64,000 nt of DNA from Secundilactobacillus folii (GTDB lineage: Bacteria > Bacillota > Bacilli > Lactobacillales > Lactobacillaceae), in contig NZ_WNJO01000009.1 in NCBI RefSeq assembly GCF_009720675.1, positions 1-64,000 of the forward strand, written 5' to 3'. Within the stretch, counting starts at the first letter, position 1. Every line of letters begins with the position of its first letter. Below are positions 1 to 11,130 of the stretch, piece after piece. Both the position numbers and the translations under genes were made by a program. The notes beneath the pieces were generated by a model that made no database searches, was not told the DNA's origin, and saw nothing but the letters and a program-made list of their open reading frames with translations.

Positions 1-192
1 AGTTTAGGTATATAAGATACATGTGAGAAATCGAAGGAATACAAGAAAATAACCCCTACAGAGTACCACTTTTATAAAACATCTATATATTAAAGAACAG
101 TAGCAATTATTTGACGTCGATAATCAGTTAACACATCACCTGGGAGTTCTTCATCAAAGACAGTTTTAGCTTCATCAACAAATTTACCCGGA

Positions 193-1366
193 TTTAAAAT
201 CGAAGTGCAACACCCATAAGTTACACAAATAGGCCATGGAGACCCATACTTTAACTACCACAGAAAAAGAAAGAGGTAACTCCATGACCCAATCTAATAG
301 TCGCACTGCTTACAATATTACCAACAGCTATCAGCGGAAGAACGCGGTGAAATTCAAGCCTTTAAAAAAAACCGTCATTCAATCCGCTGGATTGCTGCCA
401 GCCTTCACAGAAGTCCTAGCACTATCAGTAGAAAAATTAAGTGCGGTACGGTTCGTCAGCTTAATTTTGATTACTTGCCATACTTTAGTTATGCTGGACA
501 AGCAGTTCACGAAAAACGTCGTTCACGCTGTCATGCTAAGGGATTACTAGGAGTACGCTGGCTGTTCTTTTCGATGTTATGTAAGGCACTAAAACGATGT
601 TTCCGTACCGATAGTGTTGATAGCTTCGTGCATCGTTTCCAACAGATCCATCCTGACAAACCATGTCCTTCAACACCAACTGTCTACCGTTATATTGATT
701 TAGGCTTATTACCGCTGCGAAACTATGATCTACCAATAAAACTACGTCGACGAGTTAGAAGCGGTCGTCAAACCCACGAACGGTTGAATAAAACGATTCT
801 TGGAACTTCCATCGATGAGCGACTAGACGTTGTTAACCAGCGGCTTAGCGTTGGTGATTGGGAAGATGATATAGTGAAGGGCAAACAGGTCGCAAACAAA
901 CCGGCCATCATTACGCTCATCGAACGAGTGACGCACTTTGAAATCATGGTCAAAATTCCTGATTACCATGCGGAAACTTGTAAGCAGACCCACCAAGGCA
1001 TTCTTGACTCTTATGGGTCTGAACACTTCCGCTCGATTGCCTTCGACAACAGTAGTGAGTTTTCATTGCTCAACCAGGTTAAAGGCACGCAACTCGACTT
1101 TGCCCATCCTTATTCGCCTCGGGAAAGAGACACTAATGAAAATCAGAATGGTTTACTTCGGGAGTTCATTCCCAAAGGTAAGCCGCTACACGCTTACGAT
1201 TAAGGTTACATTACTGCAGTTCAAGATGCCCTCAACTGCCGGCTTAGAAACTATTTGAGCGCTGCTGAAGCGCTACAACTCTGCTCACCAATTACGTTTC
1301 AATTGCACTAACTTGGTTTCTAATTCTCCATGGTCATATTGGTACTAGGTATTGCACTTGATTTGA
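193..1366 (+). mobile_element. Decayed IS30-family element (copy 1)
   Basis: The left end (TTTAAAATCGAAGTGCAACAC near 195) and the right end (GCACTTGATTTGACAATT near 1348) match the ends of the better preserved IS30 element at 44345. Between them lies one transposase reading frame on the plus strand. The element is about 1.17 kb, the usual size for IS30. Both ends are still recognisable, but the transposase is broken. Confidence 0.8.
284..1311 (+). pseudogene. IS30-family transposase, broken by a frameshift and a stop
   Basis: The start MTQ lies in one frame. The conserved QQLSAEERGEIQAF stretch and everything after it lies in another, so there is a frameshift near 305-318. The rest (IAASLHRSPSTISR helix-turn-helix, GDWEDD and NENQNG catalytic regions) then reads through to a TAA at 1201-1203, where the intact relative at 44452 has a Glu codon. 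The same frame continues after that stop to a natural end at 1311. The usual FDNGSEF motif reads FDNSSEF here. Two lesions make this copy inactive. Confidence 0.85.
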
Positions 1367-1436
1367 CAATTCGGGAAAACATCTTAATTCCAGTTAATCT
1401 TAAGTTCTTTTAAGGTATTAATTGCTGATCCCAAAA

Positions 1437-2626
1437 TTAAAATTGAAGTGTAACACCCAACAAAATTTTTTAGTACGCAAATAGGCCGCGGAGAACTACA
1501 CTTTAAATATCAACGAATAAAGAAAGAGGTATCTTCACGACGCAAGTAAATAATAACTGCTGCTCATAACTGCCAGCAACTATCAGAGACTGAAAGGGGT
1601 GCTATCCAAGTGGTCCATGAGAATCATTGCGCTATTCGTGAAATTGCCAGCCGACCTCATCAGGATTCTAGAAAGATTAGCCACCAACTTAAGCGGGGAC
1701 TGTGCGCCATTTAAACCTCAAGTACTTGCTTTATTTTAAGTATCATCCTGATGCAGGACCGGAAAGTCATCTCGAGCACCGGTCACACTGACATTATAAG
1801 ACCCACTAAAACGGCGTTAGCTATTGTTCATGTGCTGGCCACAGCCCTAAAAAACTTCCGGGTTGATAATGTGAGTAGTCTTGTCCAGCAATTCCGATGA
1901 AAACACTCTGATACACCTAGTCCTTCAACATCAACGGTTTATCGTTTCATTGATTCAGACCGGATGTCCTTACATATCACTAACCTCATCATGAACCTTT
2001 GCCGCCGGATCAAAGACACTCATAGAACCCATCAACGCCTATCCTCAGAACTTCTACTGATAAGAGTCCAACGATTATTTTGAAACGGACGACCGCCGGG
2101 AATTGGAAGGTGATCTCGTAAAAAATAAACGTACTGAGAATCAGCCATCACGACTTTGACGAATCATTTAAGTTGTTACGAGATCATTGTGAAGATTCCC
2201 AATTACCAAGCGACTACTTGTCGCGATGCCCCGCAGAACATTATCAAGATCCTTAGCTCAGAAAAATTTCATTCAGTCACGTTTAACATTAGTAATGAGT
2301 TCTCGCGGTTAAATCAGATTCAGGGGGCGAAGGACTATTTTGCCCCATCCTTACTTACACTGAGAAGATGTCAGCAACGAGAATCAAGATGATTTAATCT
2401 GCGAGCTCAAACCCAAAGGTAAGTCGATACGTACCTATGATGGTCACTATGTTGCCAAAGTGCAATATGCGCTTAATCACTGCCTACGGAGATCTTTGAC
2501 CTATTTCAGCGCTAGTGAAACTTTTGAATCCTTTTCATCGTTTCAAGTCAGGTTACGTTAAATGTGGCTCCTACATGGTCGGAAATTTCTGGTAAGTGTT
2601 GTACTTGAATTGACAATCTGAGATTC
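1437..2626 (+). mobile_element. Heavily decayed IS30-family element (copy 2)
   Basis: It lies in tandem with copy 1, in the same orientation. The left end is near 1437 (AATTGAAGTGTAACACCC) and the right end near 2600 (GTACTTGAATTGACAATC). The transposase start ATG has become ACG near 1540. The reading frame carries several stops and shifts, and recognisable pieces remain (SCYEIIVKIPNYQATTC near 2165, ETFESFSSFQVRLR ending at 2561). It is much more diverged than copy 1, so it is probably older. Confidence 0.75.
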
Positions 2627-2642
2627 AATTTTTCTCAACTGT

Positions 2643-3737
2643 TTACTTTAAATCTGCAAATTCATCGAAAGAATTGAATATTCTATTAGAATAAGTATTA
2701 TATCCATAATTTTTGACAGAATCTTGTACACTTTTAGAATCAGGTAAAATATACTTTTTCGTAACTATATTCGTGATAATTTTTGACAATTCTCTGAAAT
2801 TGCCTGGACGGTATAGCCACCCATTCCTGTTCGAAATAATTTCATTAGGTCCCATTGGACAGTTTGAAGAAATGAGGCTTATGCCACGTGCAGCGGCTTC
2901 ACATAAGACCATACCAAATCCCTCAAATCTAGATGTCAGTAATAGTGTGTCAGCTTCATTTATATGCGCCCATACATCCGGATAAAACCCTTGAAAATTA
3001 ATAGATATATTCTTAGGTATCCCTTTTTTTAGATCGTTTAAGCGTTTCTTTGTTTCCGTGCTTACATCACCATACAAATCCAGAATGACCTTATCCGAAA
3101 CCCTGATCAAGGAAAGGGCTTTAAAAAGTTCAGAAACATTTTTTTGCCCTTCATAATCAATTCTACCAATGTAAATTAATCTGTTCTGAGATCCACTTCT
3201 CCGAATCTCTGTAGCCTTGTTCACATCAATAGGGTTAAATATTAGTTTGATTTTTTCTTCAGGAACGCCGTATTCTAAAATTTCATTCTTTATTCCTTGA
3301 CTGATTGCCCAAAAATAATCCGTACTGTTTAAGTATATTTTTTTAACTTTTTTCTTTTTAAAGGAGTAGTGAAACCACGCTATAGTTATTGTATCGACAT
3401 GAAATGCTTTTTTTACAAAAAAGGCAAATGACCATATGATAGGATTAGTAGCAACCAAAAAATCAGGTTTCTCTGTTAAAACAAGTTTCGTAAGTAAAAA
3501 GGGCAGAAGAAATATATATAACATACTCTGTACCATACGATTATTTGTAAAATAATAAATTTTTTTATTCCAGTGATCCATCCATAAATAATCTTTTGAA
3601 CCACCAAAACTTACTAACTTCCAATCGAATTTCCGAAGCTTTCGATTCGAGGTTACTGCCTCATAAAAGTTCTGTATGACAGTTTCAGTCCCCCCCTTGC
3701 CGGATAAATACGGGACGGCTATGATCACTTTTGGCAT
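2643..3737 (-). CDS. Glycosyltransferase family 4 (GT-B fold)
   Basis: The 364-residue protein probably adds a sugar to a growing polysaccharide at the inner face of the membrane. The N-terminus (PYLSGKGGTETV) fits the acceptor-side domain of GT4 enzymes. The second domain has the nucleotide-sugar signature: IYIGRIDYEGQKN near residue 190 and SRFEGFGMVLCEAAARG near residue 270, with the EGFG and E-x7-E pattern. No signal peptide or membrane segment is evident. The start ATG at 3737 has an AGGAGG site 8 bases upstream. It is AT-rich like its surroundings, flanked by IS relics, and shares orientation with the GT2 gene at 5278. This suggests the remains of an exopolysaccharide cluster. The substrate cannot be told. 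Confidence 0.85.
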   Translation of the reverse strand: MPKVIIAVPYLSGKGGTETVIQNFYEAVTSNRKLRKFDWKLVSFGGSKDYLWMDHWNKKIYYFTNNRMVQSMLYIFLLPFLLTKLVLTEKPDFLVATNPIIWSFAFFVKKAFHVDTITIAWFHYSFKKKKVKKIYLNSTDYFWAISQGIKNEILEYGVPEEKIKLIFNPIDVNKATEIRRSGSQNRLIYIGRIDYEGQKNVSELFKALSLIRVSDKVILDLYGDVSTETKKRLNDLKKGIPKNISINFQGFYPDVWAHINEADTLLLTSRFEGFGMVLCEAAARGISLISSNCPMGPNEIISNRNGWLYRPGNFRELSKIITNIVTKKYILPDSKSVQDSVKNYGYNTYSNRIFNSFDEFADLK

Positions 3738-4084
3738 ATATTACTCCTCCTGCAATGTGGAACGTCTCTAAAAATGAGTCTGTGTTTTATTTTCCTTTTT
3801 TATTACGAAAAACTAAATTTTTTAAAAGTATGTTTTTAACCTATAATTTCTCACCTGACTTCTACGTATTTAGGTGTTTAATTGATAGCCGCATATCAAG
3901 CAACACTTCCTCTTAATATTCATAAACTCTTTTTGCTGCGTTGAATAGCCACTTAAATCAACGGCAATCATCTCTCTATACAGAATATAAAATAACCATT
4001 TACAATAATGGTCCAATAGCTATTTTTTCATAATAAAGATATTAATGGATTTGAGTCAAGGCTTTAGACACAATTTTGTAGAAT
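3738..4084. other. Intergenic, no gene seen
   Basis: AT-rich stretch between the GT4 gene and the IS3-like relic. A short open frame at 3731-3916 on the plus strand has no ribosome-binding site and no recognisable product. It probably contains the promoter of the GT4 gene, but I cannot pick out convincing hexamers. Confidence 0.4.
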
Positions 4085-5260
4085 TTCTACCTAACTAATT
4101 GCTCCTTGCCATCTGGGGTAAAATATCCATCTGCACTGATCATTCGCCAGGGATTACAAAAACTCTCAGTGTAACTAAACTAAACCAAATTGGCTTTCTT
4201 GTAGTCTTTGTAAGTTTGCTGATAAACTCCCTTCTCTTTGAAACTGGCATGAAATGACGCCACTACCGAATTGTCGTATGGACAGCCACGTTTACTGTAA
4301 AGAGTGCCTAACAGCGTGTTGCTTCAACGCCATTTCAAAGGTATCACTTCGGTATTGGCTGCCCAGGTCAGTGTACAGAATCAAGCCGGTCTTGACTGTC
4401 CGGGTCTCACAGCTTGATTAAGCACCTTGACAACCAACTCGGTTGTCATATGCCCGCTTAATTTATGTGCGATAATTTTAGTCCATGATGGTTGCAAGAT
4501 AGTACCAACCATCAGTTTTGATTAGAATATAAGTAATCTCAGCGACTCATTTTTATTAAGTTTGGTAGCTTCAAAGTTTTGCTTTAACAGGTTAGGGTAA
4601 ATCATTGGGTCAATGAAGTTGTTGTAATCATAGCGCCACTTCTAGACAACTATTGACCGGAGGTCCAAGTGCCGCATTAGCTTTTGAACCAGCTTCAAGC
4701 TGGCGTGATAGTCTTCACGCTGAAGTTCCTCATGAACTTTAGGAGCGCCATAAAAGCGCCGATAATCAAAGTAGAGGCGACTGAATTGTGCCTATAAAAC
4801 TTGGCGTCGCCTAAACTGCTTTGACCTAGCTGGATGTTGTTGCTGATAGTAGATTCCTCCGCACAAATGGAGTATCTGACAGACTTCTTCAACACTACGC
4901 GCTGGTACCGTTGCTTTAATGACTGACTGCCAACCTTGATGCTTACTTTTTTGCGAATATGGTTAAAGTTTTATTAAGATATCGTTCTCACTTTCCAGCT
5001 TGGCAATCTTCGCCTGCGTTGCTAACAAGTTGGCTTTGGAGGCCTTGGTATTATCATCTTTCTTGTACAGATCATTCCACTTATAAATTGTGGCATTGGC
5101 GATCCCATATCCGCTTCTAAGATCAGTGACTAATGTCCGCCTTCATACAGCTGGACGATCATCTTCTTGAATTCGATAGAATATCGCTTTCTCTTGTTCA
5201 TAAGACACTCACAGTCCTCTCTAGTAGAGATTCTACCAAATCGTGTCTACACTTTATAGT
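4085..5260 (-). pseudogene. Decayed IS3-family element (orfA and orfB remnants)
   Basis: On the minus strand the sequence begins with MNKRKRYSIEFKKMIVQLYEGG (start near 5203), a typical IS3 OrfA beginning, which hits a stop after about 23 codons. Downstream pieces of OrfB are visible in changing frames: KLMRHLDLRS near 4665, KWRYDYNNFIDPMIYPNLL near 4600, and LYTDLGSQYRSDTFEMAL near 4360, which is the second Asp motif of the DDE integrase-like domain. Several stops and shifts make it non-functional. It separates two glycosyltransferase genes of the same orientation. Confidence 0.8.
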
Positions 5261-5277
5261 AATAGACTGTCTTAATT

Positions 5278-6168
5278 TTACAAATAATTTTTTACCATGC
5301 CGGACTTATATAATTTCTTTTTACTGATTGTAGAAAGTAATGGCAATTTTGCCAATGCCCAGCCAACCACAGCTACTCCTGGAATCTCGGTCCATAAGTG
5401 CTCAACCTTTTCCCTAGAACACTGATAATACTTCACTACAAGTTTTAAATCTTTCCAAAAATCAGATAGATTTTTTTTGTGGAATCTCTTCATAATTCGC
5501 AACCGCATATATAATTCTGAATAAGTTACTTTCTTCAAGTTTGCCATTGAATTCTTACCGGTTACATGAACAATACTTGAAATGATATCTATTGTTTTAA
5601 AATCACTTGGCTCAAAGTTTGTTACCCAAAACCACCAATCTTCACAATAATTGATTGACTCATCAAATGGAATCAAAGTACCTACCCGTTTAAATATTAC
5701 AGACTCAATCATAAATGGATTGCGTACAAAAAGCCCATTCACACTCCTTTGATTTACTAAATGCATCGATGTTCGATGTAAATTATCGTTAACCACCTGA
5801 CTCCTTGAACAAACGGCAGTCACCCCATGAGCTTCTTCCAAAATATCAATACCCGTTTTTATAAAGTCTAAACTACCCTCATCATCCGCATCTAGAAAAT
5901 AGATATATTTTCCTTTTGCTTTATTTAACCCAACATTTCTTGCCACACTTCTCCCTGGGCTACAATGAAAAAGACTTATTTTTTTATCTTTCTGGGCTAT
6001 CTTTTTCACTATGTCGGAAGTACCATCCTGGGAGTTATTGATTATCACAATAATTTCATGCTCACAAATTAAGTGCTTTACAGAATTAATTGCTCTAGCA
6101 ATAGTTTCCTGATTGTTTGCAGCTGGAATTATTACAGATAGCAAAATTTGCTGATTCATTTTAACCAA
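5278..6168 (-). CDS. Glycosyltransferase family 2 (GT-A fold)
   Basis: The 296-residue protein has a GT-A nucleotide-sugar domain in its first 110 residues: LLSVIIPAANNQETIARAI at the start, then the metal-binding YFLDADDEGS near residue 93 (DxD motif). No membrane helix follows, so it is probably a soluble enzyme acting on a membrane-bound acceptor during polysaccharide synthesis. The chosen start is TTG at 6168, 7 bases after AGGAGG. The ATG three codons later is too far from that site. It is AT-rich and flanked by IS relics on both sides. With the GT4 gene at 2643 it looks like a leftover of a larger cluster. Confidence 0.85.
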   Translation of the reverse strand: MVKMNQQILLSVIIPAANNQETIARAINSVKHLICEHEIIVIINNSQDGTSDIVKKIAQKDKKISLFHCSPGRSVARNVGLNKAKGKYIYFLDADDEGSLDFIKTGIDILEEAHGVTAVCSRSQVVNDNLHRTSMHLVNQRSVNGLFVRNPFMIESVIFKRVGTLIPFDESINYCEDWWFWVTNFEPSDFKTIDIISSIVHVTGKNSMANLKKVTYSELYMRLRIMKRFHKKNLSDFWKDLKLVVKYYQCSREKVEHLWTEIPGVAVVGWALAKLPLLSTISKKKLYKSGMVKNYL

Positions 6169-6779
6169 AGTACTGCCTCCTTAAAACCACAATTAATCTA
6201 CATTAAAATAAAGAATTATTTCAAATTTACTCGAAAAACATTAGAATCTATTAAAAATATATAATCCATATTCATCTTTTGCAACTACCATATTTGCAAA
6301 ACACATATTACATATTCCAAAAATTTGTTTTCAAGGTATTTAGCATCACATTATCTCAAAATTAATATTATTCTAATTTTCCTGATATTCTGCGTATTGA
6401 GATAGATAATAAATAAACATTTATATGTCTAAAACTTTCGGAATTATTAAGTTTTTTTAGTTAGTCGAAGCTACATATTGAACATCTCTGCACAACGGTT
6501 TATAGAAATGAGCTCCTAATAAAAAATTATATTAAAAATATTTGTAATTTTTGCTTTATCAACAATCGTAATGAGAAAATCATCAATCAACGTGTTTGTA
6601 AGAAACTACTTTATCCAAAATCATTATTAGGGTAATATGGCATCCTTGATTCCATATTCACCTTAATAATTATAGTCGAGTATCTCGCAGACATCCACTG
6701 TTTTCTAACTGCTACACCTTCATAAATGAATTGAACTAAATTAGTAGGTACTACCGACTTTATTGATAACTTCTTCAGA
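6169..6779. other. AT-rich intergenic stretch, nothing identified
   Basis: About 600 bases of strongly AT-rich sequence with no open frame over 60 codons and no clear hairpin. It may hold further eroded IS sequence and the promoter of the GT2 gene. I see nothing I can support. Confidence 0.4.
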
Positions 6780-7860
6780 AATATGACGAACTGTTAAATC
6801 AAGCGAAACACTTTATCAAAAGGGACCTCATAGGATGTCAAAAGGTTTAAAAGCTTTTTAGAACGGTAAGTTTAACTGATTTTGACACGTTTGAATATTG
6901 GTTGTAATGTGTTGATTTTGGGAAAGTATTCCCGAATCGACCCATTCATATTTTCATATTTTCACTTTTTCCTCTTTGCTCAAGCGGATACGAATCTGGT
7001 CAGTAGATGGTAATCCCTATCTACTCCCGAATGTTCTCCAACGCGAGAAACTCAACACCATGATTAGGCGTAAAAGAAAAGCAGAACTCTTTTGGGACAT
7101 TACTGAACCTTCTTAATTAGGCCGCTCTTTCCAGAGTTGATAATTTTTACCGTCTCAGCCGATTAGCGTGTACCCACTAAATCGATCAACAGCTGTTTCA
7201 AGAACTGGCCCACCATTCTTTACCATCACAGTATCAATTTTCCAATCACCTATTCGTTTTCTATCATTGATAAAATTTGGCCTTTTGGCTATCAGATTGT
7301 AATCAACATTGGGTTGTTCATGGCATCGACTGTGCCTCGTTTGTCTTCTACGACCACGATGACGTATGATTCGACGAATTCCAGAATCATCCTCTGAAGT
7401 AAAGGGTTGACCTAAGTTATGGTTTTCAATGTGTCAGTAAATCGTGATGTATCTTTCGCAATCAGTGCCCTCCATATTCAATAGTTTGAAATTTATTCAG
7501 GGGACCAATGCTGTTCTGAAATTAGACGTATAATTAAAAGACGTAAGAGTTCATTATGATCTAGAAGTAACGGTCTGTGGCAGCTTTTTCTCTTAGTCTG
7601 ATGAACCTTTTGGGCTGCACTTAGTGAATATTTATCTTCACCGTGGCTTAGTTCATGCTTGATAGTACTAACACTTCTAGGCAATCGAAAGGCAATTGCT
7701 CGTAGCAATAATTTTTAGCCATCAGTTCTAGGAACTTTCACGCTCAGATATAGTAAGATTATGATAGTTTACAATAATGTATTTCTCGTTTTTCTTGGTC
7801 GTTAAACATTGTTCCCGGGGCTATTTAATTTAATTAATGATCCACTTAGATTGTAACTGC
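6780..7860 (-). pseudogene. Decayed IS30-family element, different subgroup
   Basis: On the minus strand, helix-turn-helix remnants AIAFRLPRSVSTIKHEL (7690-7640) are followed by DRKRIGDWKIDTVM (near 7260-7220), ETAVDRFSGYT (near 7180), FTPNHGVEFLALE (near 7070) and GRFGNTFPKSTHYN (near 6940-6900). These lie in IS30 order: first catalytic Asp region, then the NG-E and N-E-x-NG regions. Many stops and frameshifts separate them. The outer end at 7735-7860 recurs at 61713-61848. Confidence 0.75.
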
Positions 7861-8195
7861 GTCAAACATTTTAATTAATCAAATAATACACCTATTTTTT
7901 GAACTTCAGTCCTTGTAGATTATAAATGGCACACGAATAAAGACATTTTCAATATTATATTTGTTATAGTTCACTAACCCCCATCCACTTTTAATAATAT
8001 AAATTAAACAGTATTGAATTTTATCTTACGCGGTGCTTCAATACTGTTTATATTTGGAAACTACAAAAGAAAAAAACATATATTTTCTATAATTTTAGTG
8101 TATAGTGCGAAATATCTGAACCGGTCTTTGCTTCACCCTTTTCCCCTTATACCCCACTTTCCGCCGATGCATAATCGTCTCCAATTCCTCATGAC
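7861..8195. other. Intergenic with a 14-bp inverted repeat
   Basis: The stretch contains a perfect inverted repeat, TAAACAGTATTGAA at about 8006 and its complement ending near 8051, with an 18-base loop. It lies downstream of the minus-strand gene ending at 8196, but there is no good run of T on that side, so it is at most a weak terminator. An open frame at 8014-8310 on the plus strand looks like a shadow. Confidence 0.4.
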
Positions 8196-8600
8196 TCAAA
8201 ACGGGAAATCCTTATCATCATCAAAAACCTCTGTGAGGAGGACTTCCTTCTTATATTTATCCTTCTTGAACGGCCACTTCTTCGGATCGCCGTTCTCCGA
8301 TACCAGATAGTCCTTTAGGTCATTCTGAACATCCCATTCAAGCTGCTCGCAGTCATTGACCCAGTCGCTGACGATAAAGCAAGTGATATTGCCCGCATAA
8401 TCCTGATCATCCTCAAAGTTGATCTCATCCGCCAGGGACGATAACCGTTGCATGAAATCATGCGTGTGGCCGACCTTGACGTACTCAGTATAGGTTTCCT
8501 TTCGTGAGCGCTTGAAGAACAGCGCGTACGCATAACTAGCCTTGAAGTTCACTGGTGGGCGCAAATTATTAATCGTTTCGGCATCAATTTTCACGATCAT
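8196..8600 (-). CDS. Hypothetical protein, possible GIY-YIG/T5orf172-like fold
   Basis: A 134-residue soluble acidic protein of unknown function. The middle part (YAYALFFKR, then EYVKVGHTHDFMQRLSSL) resembles the strand-plus-helix pattern (KIGxTxxxxxRLxxL) seen in T5orf172 and other GIY-YIG-like small domains. The match is by eye and the usual catalytic Arg/Glu arrangement cannot be verified. A good ribosome-binding site (AAAGGAG, 8 bases upstream) supports the ATG at 8600. It is followed by no partner gene. It could equally be an unrelated small protein. Confidence 0.6.
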   Translation of the reverse strand: MIVKIDAETINNLRPPVNFKASYAYALFFKRSRKETYTEYVKVGHTHDFMQRLSSLADEINFEDDQDYAGNITCFIVSDWVNDCEQLEWDVQNDLKDYLVSENGDPKKWPFKKDKYKKEVLLTEVFDDDKDFPF

Positions 8601-8654
8601 TTTGTTTAACTCCTTTCGTGTGGGTGACGCAATGATGTGACTTGCATTTAATGA

Positions 8655-9104
8655 CTACTTGAGTTTTTTCAGTGTAAACTGCCCACCTTGATAGCCCAAG
8701 TAAAGCCGGCCGTGGCTCTTTGTCAGAATGTTATAGCTGCGAAACGGTCCTCGTCCGCCCAAATCCGCTTGGTGGCCTTTGCGGTCGTACTTGATCAGGT
8801 GCATGCGATACAATTTATGACTGTATTTCACACCTGGCGCCTTCGGTAAGTACCCCGTATACCGCCAGCTGACGTACTTACTGTGCACCGCGAGCTTAAT
8901 TGCCGGTATCGCCATGTTCTTTCTGGTATGCCGTTCCTGCCAGGTATACTGCGGTTTTTCATACCAGTAGCCACGGTAAGATTTCGGAATCGTGGCGCTC
9001 GCATACGCCCGAGTCTCAGGTCTGTGCGTTGTGAGCTCGTTGAAGCCCACGCCAAGCGTGCCTAACAATAGTGCGGTGCCGAATAAGTGTTGAAATTTTT
9101 TCAT
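8655..9104 (-). CDS. Small secreted protein, PxxxRGxWY family
   Basis: A signal peptide (MKKFQHLFGTALLLGTLGVGF and on to an Ala-rich cleavage region near residue 35) is followed by IPKSYRGYWYEK and a basic, Tyr/His-rich mature part of about 110 residues. The same signal-peptide plus PxxxRGxWY layout occurs in at least six other genes of this window (11131, 22386, 22910, 38895, 40028 and, diverged, 40636). The start at 9104 is chosen because GGAG lies 8 bases upstream and the signal peptide begins there. A longer GTG-started version would put polar residues first. It lies just downstream of the interrupted membrane gene at 9141. Function unknown; an extracellular or wall-bound role is inferred. 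Confidence 0.8.
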   Translation of the reverse strand: MKKFQHLFGTALLLGTLGVGFNELTTHRPETRAYASATIPKSYRGYWYEKPQYTWQERHTRKNMAIPAIKLAVHSKYVSWRYTGYLPKAPGVKYSHKLYRMHLIKYDRKGHQADLGGRGPFRSYNILTKSHGRLYLGYQGGQFTLKKLK

Positions 9105-9140
9105 TGTCCCATCTCCATTTTCATAATTAGTCATCACCGA

Positions 9141-10778
9141 TTAGAACCAGTGGCCAAAGTCTTGATCGTAATGTGCCAACAGCTGGTTGGTTGAAACTGC
9201 TAGCCCTGAGAGGTAATCAGCCTGTTTCTGAGCCGTCTTTTCCATACTGCTGTGATAGCGCCGGTTCTCGCGCATAGCCTGCTGGCGATCCTGAGCCGCC
9301 TGGTGACTTTGCTGGCGCTCAATGGCGTCTTGAGTCTTCATTTCCTGAGTCTGCTCAGCTAACTTTTGGTTCTGAGTGTCGAGGATGGCATTCTGGTTAG
9401 TCAGCGTCGCATTCTGCTCGGCGACGAGCCCCAGCGCTTTTTGCATGGCGGCTTGCTGTTGCTTAGCAGCGGCCACTTCATCGCCGTGCATGGCATTTAA
9501 CGTCTGAGCGGTTTTCTGCTGAGTCTGCAGCAGGGCTTCATTTTGATCCTTGTCACGCATGGTGTGCATCAGCTCCTGCCACGAATTCGGCCGCTCATAA
9601 TGAACCGTGGCGATCAGCCGTTGCAGGTGCTCAGCATCACGGTAGTCCGGTGGCAGCTTACTGATGAGTAACTTGATCCCAGCAATCACGCCGCACCCCT
9701 GGTGGAAGTTAGCCACCAACTGCTGATAAATCGCGTTCTGGCCGGTCTTGATTTCGGTTTGAAATGCAGTTCGGTTGGCATCGTCTTCTCGTTGAACGTC
9801 TGTCAGCTGTGGTTTAAAACTGGCGTACAGCTGCTGATCCTTATCGAGCTTTTGTTGTGCCTGCTTGATCTCACGTTGGTACTTCTCCTTCAGCGGTGTC
9901 ACGTCTAATGCTTGATAGTGGGCGATCTGTGTCCGTGCATTTGCCAGGTTCGCGGGTTCGGTGGTCTCTTTTGGTATCGACAGTTTGGGGACCTGTCGCT
10001 CGGCTCGCTGCCACAGTGCTTCAGTGTCCGGACCCTTTGTGAGCAGCCGGCGATCGCGACGCCAGAGGACGAACAGGTAAATGGTAATGCCAATCATTAC
10101 CAAAGTTTGAACTGGACCAATTAATGCGGCGAATTCATCCCAGTGGGTGTTCGCCAGTGTTGCCGCCCTGCTGGTGCTATGATAAATGGTCTGGTTGCCC
10201 GCCCAAGCGGACAGACCGTTGGCAATCATCTGTAGAATCGTGAACGCGACCAATGCTATCCCGATATATATCCAATTGAGCGCAGTTAAATTATTGCCAA
10301 ATCGTGGCGTGGCTAGTTTCTTGTAACGCGCTTCCACTTGAGTGTGGCGTTTATCCTGAAAGGTCTTTGTGCGTTGCTGTGCGTGGGCATCCTTCAAGTC
10401 CTGATACGTCTGCTCAGCTTGTTGCATGGCGTTTTGCCGATCCCCATCGACCGCGTCGAACTGTTGTTGGCTATGCTACAGCGTTTCCTCGTCCGACCGG
10501 ATCATCTGCTGATAGTGCTGACCGGTCTGCGTCAATGTCTGCCGGCGCTTATGTATGGCCATCCGTTGAGGTTCGTCTTTGAAGTGGTTGCGTTCGAAAT
10601 TTGTCAGTGCACTTTGAGCCTTTTCAACGTCATTTTGAACTTCCGGCAGCAGTCCAATGGTGTTGAAATAACTGTCCAACTGCTGACGATCAAACGCTCC
10701 CACGTCCAGGTTTTCGGGATCAAAGGTCGTTGAAGCTTCCTTCGCTAAACGATGACTAGAATCATCCATGTTACCCAT
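9141..10778 (-). pseudogene. Coiled-coil membrane protein interrupted by an in-frame TAG
   Basis: One continuous reading frame of 545 codons is broken only by TAG at 10478-10476. The N-terminal part (about 100 residues, 10778-10479) begins MGNMDDSSHRLAKEAS and ends SDEETL. Reading on in the same frame gives HSQQQFDAVDGDRQNAMQQAEQT, continuous in style with the rest. The second part has two membrane helices (WIYIGIALVAFTILQMIANG and VQTLVMIGITIYLFVLW), then a Gln/Lys-rich segment and a long Gln-rich coiled coil (near residues 400-500). A CAG to TAG change would explain the stop. The product is unknown. An internal ATG at 10427 could start the C-terminal part, but no clear ribosome-binding site supports it. 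Confidence 0.7.
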
Positions 10779-11130
10779 CTCCGGTTTCTTATGTAATGAT
10801 TTGAATCTTAGCCTAAATATAGCAGGGTTGCGGGGTAAATTAAATAGTAGGAACGAAATATTTTATTAAAACGTTTGTGATTGTAAGTGTATGTGCTGGC
10901 TTGGATATCGTGATGAGGTTGAAGCGCCGATTAATCGGACATTTACGTGGTGATTAAGGTGGCTGGCTAATGTGAGCGAGGATGTATTTTTAAAATACCG
11001 ACTGACCGATAGTATCAAATGTGTAGACTAAGCTTCTGATATGATTAAGAAATTATCAATCTAAAGGTTCTTTTTACCCGGATTAGATGTATGATAAGGA
11101 CGTTAAATCATCATTTGGGAGGATTATGCA
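10779..11130. other. Divergent intergenic region
   Basis: It separates the minus-strand coiled-coil gene from the plus-strand secreted-protein gene and must hold both promoters. No pair of hexamers is good enough to name. A ribosome-binding site GGGAGG at 11117-11122 serves the downstream GTG start. Confidence 0.4.

Noticed and set aside
8014-8310. 98-codon open frame on the plus strand
   Set aside because: It overlaps the inverted repeat and the end of the better supported gene at 8196-8600, and has no ribosome-binding site.
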